A stretch of DNA of 9,007 nucleotides from Acidobacteriota bacterium (GCA_031254095.1 JAIRVC010000386.1:1-9007), one strand, 5' to 3'. Positions 1 to 7,292 are shown, counted from the stretch's first letter. Notes: generated from the letters alone by a model not told the origin. Numbers and translations: made by a program.

Positions 1-41
1 ATTACCTCGCGGCACTCCAAAAATACAGACACGTCCTGTCA

Positions 42-92
42 AAGTTTTTAAGTAAATTCTTAAAAACTTCAAATATTTCAGAAGTTTTTAAG
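42..92. repeat. Three alternating copies of an 11-base inverted repeat
   Basis: The motif AAGTTTTTAAG occurs at 42-52 and again at 82-92, and its exact reverse complement lies between them at 59-69. The middle copy can therefore pair with either neighbour: with 42-52 over 11 bases and a 6-base loop, or, extended by one pair, 59-70 with 81-92 over 12 bases and a 10-base loop. The two pairings exclude each other. The cluster lies just upstream of the likely promoter of the ATPase gene, so it could be a set of protein-binding sites. No T-run follows either stem as a terminator would need. The repeats are directly visible; the function is unknown. Confidence 0.85.
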
Positions 93-101
93 CGATCGCT
101 T
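90..101. promoter_or_regulatory. 12-base perfect palindrome, possible operator
   Basis: AAGCGATCGCTT is a perfect palindrome. It overlaps the last repeat arm (82-92) by three bases and the proposed -35 element (100-105) by two. A protein bound here would cover the promoter, so an operator role is reasonable. This is inferred from position only. Confidence 0.4.
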
Positions 102-127
102 GATTTGTTCGACAAAAAGGGTACAAT
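100..127 (+). promoter_or_regulatory. Likely sigma-70-type promoter of the ATPase gene
   Basis: TTGATT at 100-105 matches four of six consensus -35 bases, and TACAAT at 122-127 matches five of six -10 bases, with a 16-base spacer. Transcription would start near 134, giving a leader of under 20 bases. A GGAG at 137-140 lies 10 bases before the ATG at 151, so little space remains between transcription start and ribosome binding site. The transcription start is a prediction. Confidence 0.5.
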
Positions 128-150
128 CCTGATGTTGGAGACTCAGGGAT

Positions 151-1389
151 ATGGCGGAGGAAAGAAAAAACCCGTATATAGCGCGGAAAGAATACCTTGA
201 CTGGATAATATCGTTTAAGGACGATCAAATAATTAAGGTAATAACTGGGATTCGCCGCAGTGGAAAATCGACGTTGCTTTTCGATATATACGCGGATTAT
301 CTGCTCGAAAACGGAGCGGCCGGCGAACAGATCATAAAAGTGGATTTAGAGCCGATGGAAGCGAGGCCGCTTTATGATCCCGATGTCTTGTACAGGCACA
401 TAACCGGCAGATTGCAAAGCGGCCGCATGAATTATGTGTTCATAGACGAGGCGCAAAACTGCGAAGGCTATGAACGCGTCGTTGACAGTTTCTATGTCAA
501 AAAGAATGTCGATGTTTATATAACCGGCTCGAACGCCTATATGTATTCGGGCGAACTTGCGACATTGCTTTCCGGCCGCTATGTTGAGATAGAAATGCTG
601 CCGCTGTCATTTAAAGAAATGGTAAAGGCAGTCAAAAAGCCCGGCGAAACGCTGCCGCAAAAATACCTCGAATATGTGAAATTCGGAGGATTCCCGAAAA
701 TCGCGGATTACAACGGGGATTCAAGAAAAATAAACGCCTATCTGGACGGCATCTATAACACGATTTTTAAAAAGGATATTATCCAAAGGAACAAAATAAC
801 CAACGTGCCGATGTTCGAAGCGGTTATGCGGTTCGTGCTTGCGAACATAGGCAGTCAAATTTCGGCAAAAAGCATAAGCGATTACCTGAATTCAAGCAAA
901 AGGAAGACTTACCCGCAGGCGGTTGACGATTTTCTGAAATGTCTCGTTGAAAGCTATGTTGTATACAAGGCCGAAAGGTATGACGTCAAAAGCAGGGAAA
1001 TTCTCAAATCGCTCGGCAAATACTATGTGACTGATATAGGCCTGAGAAATTACCTTTTAGGCTTTCGTGAAATGGATACGGGCCATGTGCTTGAAAACAT
1101 AATCTACCTGGAACTGTTACGCAGAGGGTATAAGGTTTTTGTCGGCAAGGTCGATGACAGAGAAGTCGATTTTGTGGCGCAAAAACAAGACGATATTCTG
1201 TATGTTCAGGTTGCGGAAACGCTGAACGGCGAAGGCGGCAGAGCAGAGACATTAAAGCGCGAACTTGCGCCGTTTAGAGCGATAAAAGATTATAACCAGC
1301 GTTTGCTTTTAACGATGGACTACGACCCTAATACATCGTATGACGGAATAAGACACTTAAACGCATTGGATTTTTTAATGAGCGATTAA
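151..1389 (+). CDS. AAA-type ATPase with C-terminal DUF4143 domain
   Basis: This 412-residue protein belongs to the widespread AAA_14/DUF4143 ATPases, whose cellular role is mostly unknown. The Walker A loop GIRRSGKST is at residues 33-41, Walker B YVFIDEAQ at 95-102, a sensor-like YITGSN at 123-128 and a conserved SGR at 141-143. The C-terminal part carries the family signature: GHVLENIIYLEL at 311-322, then REVDF at 337-341 and YVQVAE at 351-356. This region resembles a PD-(D/E)XK nuclease fold, but a Gln-Val stands where an active nuclease would have its Glu-x-Lys, so cleavage is doubtful. The length is usual and no signal peptide or membrane segment is seen. It is the only plus-strand gene, faces the housekeeping block, is richer in AT and uses many ATA isoleucine codons, which suggests acquisition. 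It ends in TAA. No toxin or antitoxin partner is visible, though the left neighbour lies outside the window. Confidence 0.9.
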   Translation: MAEERKNPYIARKEYLDWIISFKDDQIIKVITGIRRSGKSTLLFDIYADYLLENGAAGEQIIKVDLEPMEARPLYDPDVLYRHITGRLQSGRMNYVFIDEAQNCEGYERVVDSFYVKKNVDVYITGSNAYMYSGELATLLSGRYVEIEMLPLSFKEMVKAVKKPGETLPQKYLEYVKFGGFPKIADYNGDSRKINAYLDGIYNTIFKKDIIQRNKITNVPMFEAVMRFVLANIGSQISAKSISDYLNSSKRKTYPQAVDDFLKCLVESYVVYKAERYDVKSREILKSLGKYYVTDIGLRNYLLGFREMDTGHVLENIIYLELLRRGYKVFVGKVDDREVDFVAQKQDDILYVQVAETLNGEGGRAETLKRELAPFRAIKDYNQRLLLTMDYDPNTSYDGIRHLNALDFLMSD

Positions 1390-1414
1390 GGAAACGCTGA
1401 TAATAAAAAGCGCC

Positions 1415-1765
1415 CTATCCCGGCGGCCAGCCTAAACGCCTGCCGCCCAGAACGTGAATATGGAGGTGGAAAACGGTCTGCCCCGCTTCGGCGTTTGTGT
1501 TGATGACCGTCCGGTAGCCGCTTCCGTCGATTTTCTTCTCTTTTGCCGCCCTTGCGACCGCGCCGAGCAGATGTCCCAGCAAAGCGCCGTCTTCATCGCC
1601 GGCGTCGTTCAGCGACGTTATGTGCTTTTTGGGAATCACCAGCAGGTGTATGGGCGCCTGCGGATTAATGTCCTCAAAAACCATGCACAGGTCGTCTTCG
1701 TAAAGGATATTGGCCGGTATTTCGCGCGACGCCATCTTACAGAAAATACATCCGCACATTTTCAT
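1415..1765 (-). CDS. HIT-family (HinT-like) nucleotide hydrolase
   Basis: This is a 116-residue histidine-triad protein of the HinT/PKCI branch. Members hydrolyse purine nucleoside phosphoramidates and related adenylated compounds in the cytoplasm. The triad reads HLHIHVLGG, with histidines 100, 102 and 104. The protein starts with the typical CIFCK segment (residues 6-10) and ends in GWPPG, the usual C-terminus of this branch, so it looks complete. I chose the ATG at 1765 because GGAAAGG lies four bases upstream and the length then fits the family. A start at 1819 would overlap the murA stop but adds 18 aromatic and hydrophobic residues not expected in the family. The ATG at 1759 is also possible. 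It is the last gene of the block, 50 bases after murA, and ends in TAG 25 bases from the convergent ATPase gene. Confidence 0.93.
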   Translation of the reverse strand: MKMCGCIFCKMASREIPANILYEDDLCMVFEDINPQAPIHLLVIPKKHITSLNDAGDEDGALLGHLLGAVARAAKEKKIDGSGYRTVINTNAEAGQTVFHLHIHVLGGRRLGWPPG

Positions 1766-1815
1766 TTTTCCTTTCCACCATGTATAGAAAAACAGCTTCT
1801 GAATAAAAAATGGAA

Positions 1816-3069
1816 TCATGAAATCCGTTCGATCTCCGCGCCGAGCTGGGCCATTTTTTTCTCAATCTGAAAATAGCCGCGGTCAAGGTGGTATACGCGG
1901 TCGATTATGGTTTCACCTTCGGCGGCCAGCCCGGCAAGAATAAGCGACGCGCTGGCGCGCAAATCCGAAGCCTGAACCTTCGCGCCCGTCAGCGGGCGGC
2001 CGCCGCGAACCATAGCCTGCCGTCCTTCCACGGTAATATCGGCGCCCATTCTCATCAATTCCAGCGCGTGCATAAACCTGTTTTCAAAAATGGTTTCCGT
2101 AATGATGGATGTGCCGTCGCCCTGCGTCATAAGCGCCATATATTGAGCCTGCATATCCGTCGGAAACGCGGGATACGGATACGTCGTCACGTTTTTTGAG
2201 GATATATCGGCATGTCCGCGCACGCGAAACCCGGTCTCGCCCATCGAGATTTCCGTGCCGACGAGGCTTAACTGGCTCAGTACGGACGCCAGATGCTTGG
2301 GATTGCAGTTTGCCACCTCTAAATTGCCGCGGGTGATCGCGGCGGCAATCGCAAAAGTCCCCGCTTCTATGCGGTCGGGGATGATCCGGTGCCGGCATCC
2401 TTTCAGTTTTTTAACGCCGCGTATGCGGATGGTTCGCGTTCCGGCGCCCTCGATTCTGGCTCCCATCGCGCACAGCATTTCGGCGAGATTTTCAACTTCC
2501 GGCTCACACGCGGCGTTATCCAGCATGGTTTCGCCGCTGGCCAGAACGGCGGCCATCATAAGGTTTTCCGTTCCCGTTACCGTAACGGTTTCAAACTGTA
2601 TATAAGCGCCGCGAAGCCCCGTGGTTGAGGCTTCCACATAGCCGTGTGACACGTCGCATTTCGCGCCCATTTTTTCAAGGCCCTGCAAATGCAGGTTTAT
2701 CGGCCGCGCCCCTATGGCGCATCCGCCCGGCAGCGAAACCCGCGCTTTTTTAAATCGCGCCAGCAGCGGCCCAAGTACAAGAATCGAGGTGCGCATTGTC
2801 TTGACAAGCTCGTAAGGCGCTTCCAGCGCGCCGATGTTGGCGGCCTTTAACATGAAGGTTTCATTTTCCTGTGCTTCGACCTCCACGCCCATGCTTCCAA
2901 GAAGCTCGCGGGTTGTCAGGATGTCCCGGACATAAGGGACGTTTTCCAGCCAGACGGTTTCCGGCGTTAAAAGCACGGCGGCCATGGCGGGAAGCGCCGC
3001 GTTTTTCGCGCCGCTGATCTCCACGCGCCCCAGCAGTTCTTTGCCGCCTACTATACGAATCTTATCCAT
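1816..3069 (-). CDS. murA: UDP-N-acetylglucosamine 1-carboxyvinyltransferase MurA
   Basis: MurA transfers enolpyruvate from phosphoenolpyruvate to the 3'-OH of UDP-GlcNAc, the committed cytoplasmic step of peptidoglycan synthesis. The 417-residue protein has the family length. Visible landmarks are K22 and N23 in SGAKNAALP, the active-site loop LPGGCAIGARP with cysteine 117 (E. coli Cys115), FPTDMQAQ with the conserved aspartate, and LRASASLILAG near the C-terminus. Because the loop has Cys and not Asp, the enzyme should be of the fosfomycin-sensitive type; that is inference. The start is set at 3069 because GGAG sits five bases upstream and the protein then begins MDKIRIVGG, as the family does. 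A start at 3099 would add ten unsupported residues. The gene overlaps the end of prmC by eight bases, so the two are probably translationally coupled. It ends in TGA. Confidence 0.97.
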   Translation of the reverse strand: MDKIRIVGGKELLGRVEISGAKNAALPAMAAVLLTPETVWLENVPYVRDILTTRELLGSMGVEVEAQENETFMLKAANIGALEAPYELVKTMRTSILVLGPLLARFKKARVSLPGGCAIGARPINLHLQGLEKMGAKCDVSHGYVEASTTGLRGAYIQFETVTVTGTENLMMAAVLASGETMLDNAACEPEVENLAEMLCAMGARIEGAGTRTIRIRGVKKLKGCRHRIIPDRIEAGTFAIAAAITRGNLEVANCNPKHLASVLSQLSLVGTEISMGETGFRVRGHADISSKNVTTYPYPAFPTDMQAQYMALMTQGDGTSIITETIFENRFMHALELMRMGADITVEGRQAMVRGGRPLTGAKVQASDLRASASLILAGLAAEGETIIDRVYHLDRGYFQIEKKMAQLGAEIERIS

Positions 3070-3949
3070 GTACGCTCCGATACGGTTTCCGCGCGGCAAG
3101 ACAGCGCGGAATACCCTGCAAGTCTTTTACAATCGTTTCCGTCAAAAAACCCTCTTTCGCCGTCAGGCGTTCAACCTCTACGGCCTGTCCCGCTCCCAGT
3201 TCCAGAAGGAGATACCCTCCGGCCGAAAGGCGTCTAAAGCTTGCGGGAATCAGCCTGCGATAGATCTCAAAGCCGTCATCGCCACCGAAAAGCGCAAGGC
3301 CGGGCTCGAACTCTCTGACTTCCACAGAGAGGTTATTATAATCCATTCGGGCAATATACGGGGGATTACTCAGAATGAAATCGAAACATTCGTGCGTTGC
3401 CACGCCCGTAAGCAGATCGCCGCAGATCGCCGCCATGCGGCCGTCGGCGTGATGCCGCCGCGCGTTTTTCATGGCCACTGTCAGCGCGGGAAAAGAACTG
3501 TCAATCGCGCAGCAAAAGGCGTCCGGGATTTCGCAGAGCACCGAAACGGCGATGCAGCCGGAACCCGTTCCGACATCCGCGAACCGGATATTCGATGAAA
3601 ACCGTCCCCGGTTTGTCCGGATAAGCCCAATGGCCGCCTCAACAAGAAATTCGGTTTCCGGACGGGGAATCAAAACGTCGGGCGTTACATGAAACGCGCG
3701 GCCGTAAAATTCCCGCTCGCCGGTCAGGTATTGCAGCGGTTCCCCCCGCGCGCGGCGGGCAGCAAGGCCGTTCAGACGGGCGCGGGAATCGCCGCCAAGC
3801 GGATATCCAGGATGGCTCAGGATGAAAACCCTGTCGCGTTCAATGACAAAGCCTATCAGCAAATCCGCTGTAAGTTCAGGCGATTCAATTCCGGCGCGTC
3901 GCAATTCCTGAATAATTTCCCGCCGCGCCGTTTCTACAGTCTCAGTCAT
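3062..3949 (-). CDS. prmC: Release factor glutamine methyltransferase PrmC (HemK)
   Basis: PrmC methylates the glutamine of the GGQ motif of release factors RF1 and RF2, using S-adenosylmethionine. The 295-residue protein has a helical N-terminal part that in this family recognises the release factor, then LIPRPETE (93-100), the cofactor-binding DVGTGSG (125-131) and the catalytic NPPY (195-198) that positions the target amide. All key motifs are intact. The ATG follows directly on the TAG of the upstream VWFA-related gene and is in the same frame. No Shine-Dalgarno sequence is visible in the 20 bases before it, so translation probably depends on ribosomes ending on the upstream gene. Its substrate RF1 is encoded two genes upstream; prfA and prmC are direct neighbours in many bacteria. 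It ends in TAA inside the start of murA. Confidence 0.96.
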   Translation of the reverse strand: MTETVETARREIIQELRRAGIESPELTADLLIGFVIERDRVFILSHPGYPLGGDSRARLNGLAARRARGEPLQYLTGEREFYGRAFHVTPDVLIPRPETEFLVEAAIGLIRTNRGRFSSNIRFADVGTGSGCIAVSVLCEIPDAFCCAIDSSFPALTVAMKNARRHHADGRMAAICGDLLTGVATHECFDFILSNPPYIARMDYNNLSVEVREFEPGLALFGGDDGFEIYRRLIPASFRRLSAGGYLLLELGAGQAVEVERLTAKEGFLTETIVKDLQGIPRCLAARKPYRSVHG

Positions 3950-4885
3950 CTAACGTGATTTGGGCGTGTAAAACCGGCGCGCGTTTATGACGTATTTCTT
4001 CCCGGGCATTTTTACTTCAATGCGCCGCCGATTTTTATCTCCCGGTTTGATCTCCGTCTGGTATCCAATGGAATAATAGTTCTTCAGCGTGGATACGAGG
4101 ATGCGGCAGGTTTCAGAAATGTTCTCGTTCTCGGCGGAGAATTTCCGTCCCCCGGAATCGCGCATCAACCGGTTCTGGTGTATCCTGTCGCCGAGTATTG
4201 TGATGATCGCAGCCGCCTTGTTTGTGAACGCAAGGGTAAACAGGGTGCATTCGGAATCGCGTATGTGATCCACGGTTGCCGGCCCCAAGCCGCGGAACCG
4301 GTTGGAAATAACCAGCAGCGTCTTTCTTTTAATAGAGCTTTTTTCAATGTTTAACAAAGCTTTATCAATTGCCAGAGCGGTATAGGGAAGTTTGCCGAAA
4401 TATTCCGCACTGCCGCCGCCCCTACGGCGAGAAGGAACAGAGATGTTGTCAAGCGCGTCGATTATCTGTTTCTTGTCGTGGGTCAGGTCGGCTTCCAGCC
4501 AGGCGTTACGGTGGTCAAAAGAAAAGAGAGAAAGCTCATCTTTGCCGTCGAATATATGCAGCATCTGCATGATATGTTCCTTGGCAATAGACAATTTGTC
4601 GAGAGTTATAGTGCTTGTATCGAGAATAATGGCCAGACTGACCGGCCGGTCGGTCCACCTCGAAAAATTGGAGATTTTCACCTCGTGGCCGTTTTCCTTC
4701 ACCACAAAATCGCTTTGATCAAGACCTAAAACAGGAACGCCGTCTTTATCAAGAACCTCTACGTCAATGGAAACTGTATTGACCTGAACAGTGAACGTGG
4801 CAGGCGCTTCAGGCTGATCATCCGCAATTAGCACGCAGGCGCAGAACAAAACCGCCGCCCACGACAAAAAACGAACAACGCGCAT
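3950..4885 (-). CDS. Secreted VWFA-related protein with degenerate MIDAS
   Basis: This 311-residue protein resembles the VWFA-related domain family that is abundant in Acidobacteriota (the TIGR03436 type); its function is unknown. Residues 1-22 look like a Sec signal peptide: two arginines, a hydrophobic stretch and possible cleavage after LIA. No clear lipobox is present. Residues 31-75 form the short beta-rich region typical of the family (VNTVSIDVEVLDKDG, then DFVVKENG). The VWA domain begins near residue 82 with LAIILDTSTIT. The C-terminus YYSIGYQ ... NARRFYTP matches the family ending. The metal site is altered: D89-T-S-T-I lacks the second serine of DxSxS, and the later Asp is Asn in LVISNRF (N195). 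T169 may be the conserved Thr. AGGA seven bases before the ATG supports the start. It stands 27 bases after prfA and abuts prmC, an unusual place for an exported protein. Confidence 0.85.
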   Translation of the reverse strand: MRVVRFLSWAAVLFCACVLIADDQPEAPATFTVQVNTVSIDVEVLDKDGVPVLGLDQSDFVVKENGHEVKISNFSRWTDRPVSLAIILDTSTITLDKLSIAKEHIMQMLHIFDGKDELSLFSFDHRNAWLEADLTHDKKQIIDALDNISVPSRRRGGGSAEYFGKLPYTALAIDKALLNIEKSSIKRKTLLVISNRFRGLGPATVDHIRDSECTLFTLAFTNKAAAIITILGDRIHQNRLMRDSGGRKFSAENENISETCRILVSTLKNYYSIGYQTEIKPGDKNRRRIEVKMPGKKYVINARRFYTPKSR

Positions 4886-4912
4886 AATGCAATCCTGCCT
4901 TTTTTCCTGGCG

Positions 4913-5980
4913 CTATGCGGTTTCCTTTAGCCGCTCCGCCTGATAGTGCGTAAAAAGCGCGTCGATGACCGCCGTAACGCTCCCGTCCATAAACTCGGAA
5001 AGATTGTAAATCGTCAGGCCGATGCGATGATCGGTCACGCGGTTTTGCGGGTAGTTGTAAGTCCGGATTTTTTCGCTCCGGTCGCCTGAGCCGACCTGAT
5101 TGCGGCGGTTTTCCGCGATGGATTTCTGCTGCTCCTGAAGCGCGATGTCGTAAAGACGCGATTTCAAAACACGCATCGCTTTTGCCCGGTTTTTGATCTG
5201 CGACTTTTCGTCCTGACACGAAACCACAATACCCGTGGGAATATGCGTGATACGCACGGCGGAATATGTCGTATTGACCGATTGGCCGCCGGGCCCGGAA
5301 GAACAGAATGTGTCGATGCGTATATCCTTTTGATCGACGTCAATCTCAACGTCGTCCGCTTCGGGCAGCACCGCCACCGTTACGGCGGACGTATGCACCC
5401 GGCCGCTGGCCTCCGTTTCCGGCACTCGCTGCACGCGGTGGACGCCGCTTTCATATTTGAGCTTGCTGTACACCCGGCCGCCTTCGATCATGGCGACGAC
5501 TTCCTTGAAGCCGCCTATTTCCGATTCGTGCGAATCCATGATCTCAACACGCCAGCCAGTTCGTTCGGCAAAGCGGGAATACATTCGAAACAGCTCGGCC
5601 GCAAACAGCGTGGATTCATTGCCGCCGGTTCCCGCGCGAATCTCCAGCAGCACGTTCCGCTCGTCGTTGGGATCTTTGGGCATAAGGAGCAGCTTCAGCT
5701 CCACTTCACATTCTTTTTCTTTGGCCTCAAGCTCAACAAGTTCCTCGCCGGCCAGCGCGCGCATTTCCGGATCGGTTTCGGATCCGGAGAGCGCGCGGGC
5801 GTCTTCGATCCCTTTCAGAATGCCTTTGTACTCGCGAAATTTCTCTACGACAACGCCAAGGTCGCGGTAGTTTTTTGCGTGTTTCTGGTAAACGGCCTGA
5901 TCCGCTATGATTTCGGGGTCGGCAAGAAGCGTTCCAAGTTCCTCGAATTTCTTTTCAAGAGCAGTAAGTTTGTCAATCAT
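4913..5980 (-). CDS. prfA: Peptide chain release factor 1 (RF1)
   Basis: RF1 recognises UAA and UAG in the ribosomal A site and triggers peptidyl-tRNA hydrolysis. The 355-residue protein has the usual length. The stop-codon recognition tripeptide (PxT in RF1) is PET at 187-189, in [14 protein letters not shown]. This is an RF1 and not an RF2 signature, which would be SPF. The catalytic GGQ is at 231-233 in [12 protein letters not shown], and its glutamine is the target of PrmC, encoded two genes downstream. The N-terminal helices ([16 protein letters not shown]) are typical. I chose the ATG at 5980; an upstream in-frame TTG at 5995 would add five residues and has less support. A GGA ten bases upstream is a weak ribosome binding site. 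The gene ends in TAG, which RF1 itself reads. The 81-base gap to the preceding gene contains no clear promoter. Confidence 0.97.
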   Translation of the reverse strand: MIDKLTALEKKFEELGTLLADPEIIADQAVYQKHAKNYRDLGVVVEKFREYKGILKGIEDARALSGSETDPEMRALAGEELVELEAKEKECEVELKLLLMPKDPNDERNVLLEIRAGTGGNESTLFAAELFRMYSRFAERTGWRVEIMDSHESEIGGFKEVVAMIEGGRVYSKLKYESGVHRVQRVPETEASGRVHTSAVTVAVLPEADDVEIDVDQKDIRIDTFCSSGPGGQSVNTTYSAVRITHIPTGIVVSCQDEKSQIKNRAKAMRVLKSRLYDIALQEQQKSIAENRRNQVGSGDRSEKIRTYNYPQNRVTDHRIGLTIYNLSEFMDGSVTAVIDALFTHYQAERLKETA

Positions 5981-6061
5981 AACGATTCGTTCCAATCAGT
6001 GTTCAGCGATCAGAAAAGAGCTTTGTTGTTAAAATACAATAATTCCATTGGAATATCCGGG

Positions 6062-7039
6062 CTAAGCCGCGGACGCGGATTTGCGCTCAAGTTCAAGCGA
6101 TTCTTGCAGCGCCCGAATGGCGACTTCAAGCTGGTCGTCGGATGGTTTCCTTGACGTAATGCGCTGCAGCGTAAGCCCGGGAAACACAAGCAGCCGGAAA
6201 AATCCCTTTTTGCAGCGCGGAGCGGAAAGGCGGATAAGTTCGTAGGACAGTCCGGAAACCACAGGAATCAGTATTACCCGCGACAGGAAAATCGCCCAGA
6301 ACGCATGGAATTTGAAAAGCGAAAAAACCAGTATGCTGACAACCATCACGAACATCAGAAAACTTGTGCCGCAACGTGGGTGCTGCGTCGAACGCTCTCT
6401 TGCGTTCGCCACGGTCAGCTCCGCGCCGTCTTCCCAGGTATGCACCACTTTGTGTTCCGCCCCGTGATACTCAAAAACGCGTTGAATATCTTTAAGCCTG
6501 CTGATCGCCAGCAGATACGCGAAGAAAATCACAACGCGGATTACGCCGTCCACGAGGTTGAAAGCAACCCAGTTTTCTATAACGCTGAAATAACCTTTTA
6601 AAAACGTGGTCAAGCCAAGCGGAAGCAGAATGAACAGGAGTATGGCCGCCGCCACGCCCAGAACCATTGACATGGCCACCGGAAGAGCGTTGCTCCCCGA
6701 TTTTTTCTTTTCGGTTTCAGGTTTTTCAGATTCGCCGTTTTTTGCGGCCTCCTGCTTTTCCAAATCCTGTATGGAAACATTGATGGAAAAATTCAGCGTT
6801 TTAATGCCGAGAGCAAGCGACTGCACAAGCACGGCGAAACCGCGAATAACCAGCCATGAGAAAACCCCGCAACGCTCGGAAAGGCGCTTGACCGGCTCGC
6901 GTTTGACTTCGACGGTTCCGTCCAGACGGCGCACTGCGACCGCGTAAGCGCGCGGCGTGCGCATCATGACGCCTTCGATGACCGCCTGCCCGCCTACAAG
7001 GATATCCTCAGGAGACGCCGTGGATTTTGTATCCGCCAT
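6062..7039 (-). CDS. DUF1385 (YqhQ-like) membrane protein
   Basis: This is a 325-residue member of DUF1385, an uncharacterised family of inner-membrane proteins. The N-terminal signature VGGQAVIEGVMMR spans residues 15-27. A charged, low-complexity linker (about 92-115, rich in Glu and Lys) precedes a hydrophobic segment at about 119-141. Further likely membrane segments lie near 164-180, 227-243 and 246-265. The conserved soluble motifs YHGAEHK (191-197) and HPRCGT (220-225) contain His, Glu and Cys that could bind metal or catalyse a reaction; this is not established. The family is commonly found beside rpmE and prfA, as here. The start at 7039 gives the normal N-terminus, but no Shine-Dalgarno is visible, only an AT-rich leader. 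The stop is TAG. rpmE ends 34 bases upstream. Confidence 0.92.
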   Translation of the reverse strand: MADTKSTASPEDILVGGQAVIEGVMMRTPRAYAVAVRRLDGTVEVKREPVKRLSERCGVFSWLVIRGFAVLVQSLALGIKTLNFSINVSIQDLEKQEAAKNGESEKPETEKKKSGSNALPVAMSMVLGVAAAILLFILLPLGLTTFLKGYFSVIENWVAFNLVDGVIRVVIFFAYLLAISRLKDIQRVFEYHGAEHKVVHTWEDGAELTVANARERSTQHPRCGTSFLMFVMVVSILVFSLFKFHAFWAIFLSRVILIPVVSGLSYELIRLSAPRCKKGFFRLLVFPGLTLQRITSRKPSDDQLEVAIRALQESLELERKSASAA

Positions 7040-7073
7040 TTAAAAAAGATTATGCCAAAACATGGAGGCGCTA

Positions 7074-7292
7074 TTAGGCTTTGTTGCCCTTTGCGTCCAG
7101 ACCGTACCGTTTCTGGAAACGTTCAATGCGGCCGGCGGTGTCAACAAGCTTCTGCTTGCCGGTAAAAAACGGATGACAGGCGGAACAGAGTTCCAGCCTG
7201 ATATCGGACTTGGTGGAACGGGTTTCAAACTTGTTGCCGCAGGCGCAACCGACCGTTACGGCGTTGTATTTCGGATGGATTCCTTCTTTCAT
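7074..7292 (-). CDS. rpmE: Ribosomal protein L31, zinc-binding form
   Basis: L31 is a small protein of the large ribosomal subunit that bridges to the small subunit. The 72-residue product begins MKEGIHPKY, as this family does, and keeps CxC at residues 16-18 and CxxC at 36-39. These are the zinc ligands that separate this form from the zinc-independent paralogue (YkgM/RpmE2). The conserved segment [20 protein letters not shown] (36-55) is intact. AGAGG eight bases before the ATG is a good ribosome binding site. It appears to be the first gene of the block, with a promoter-like -10 box about 30 bases upstream and a terminator of the previous gene beyond that. It ends in TAA. Confidence 0.97.
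   Translation of the reverse strand: MKEGIHPKYNAVTVGCACGNKFETRSTKSDIRLELCSACHPFFTGKQKLVDTAGRIERFQKRYGLDAKGNKA

Noticed and set aside
1390..1440. Possible terminator between the convergent genes
   Set aside because: Only four-pair stems can be drawn. A run of Ts follows on the minus strand, but the stem is too weak to call.
1766..1819. An earlier start for the HIT gene at 1819, overlapping the murA stop
   Set aside because: It adds 18 mostly aromatic and hydrophobic residues unlike the family, while the ATG at 1765 has a good ribosome binding site and gives the normal length.
4913..5980. PET in place of E. coli PAT in RF1, and GPGGQ in place of GAGGQ
   Set aside because: The RF1 tripeptide is PxT, with PET and PVT common across bacteria, and residues next to GGQ vary. 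The factor looks fully normal.
3062..5980. Reassignment of UAG to an amino acid
   Set aside because: prfA is intact, and UAG falls at the expected C-terminus of the HIT, RF1 and DUF1385 proteins, so it acts as a stop.
6042..6054. ATTCCA-T-TGGAAT inverted repeat between the DUF1385 gene and prfA
   Set aside because: The arms are six bases with a one-base centre in AT-rich sequence, no convincing -35/-10 pair lies nearby, and a match this short arises easily by chance.
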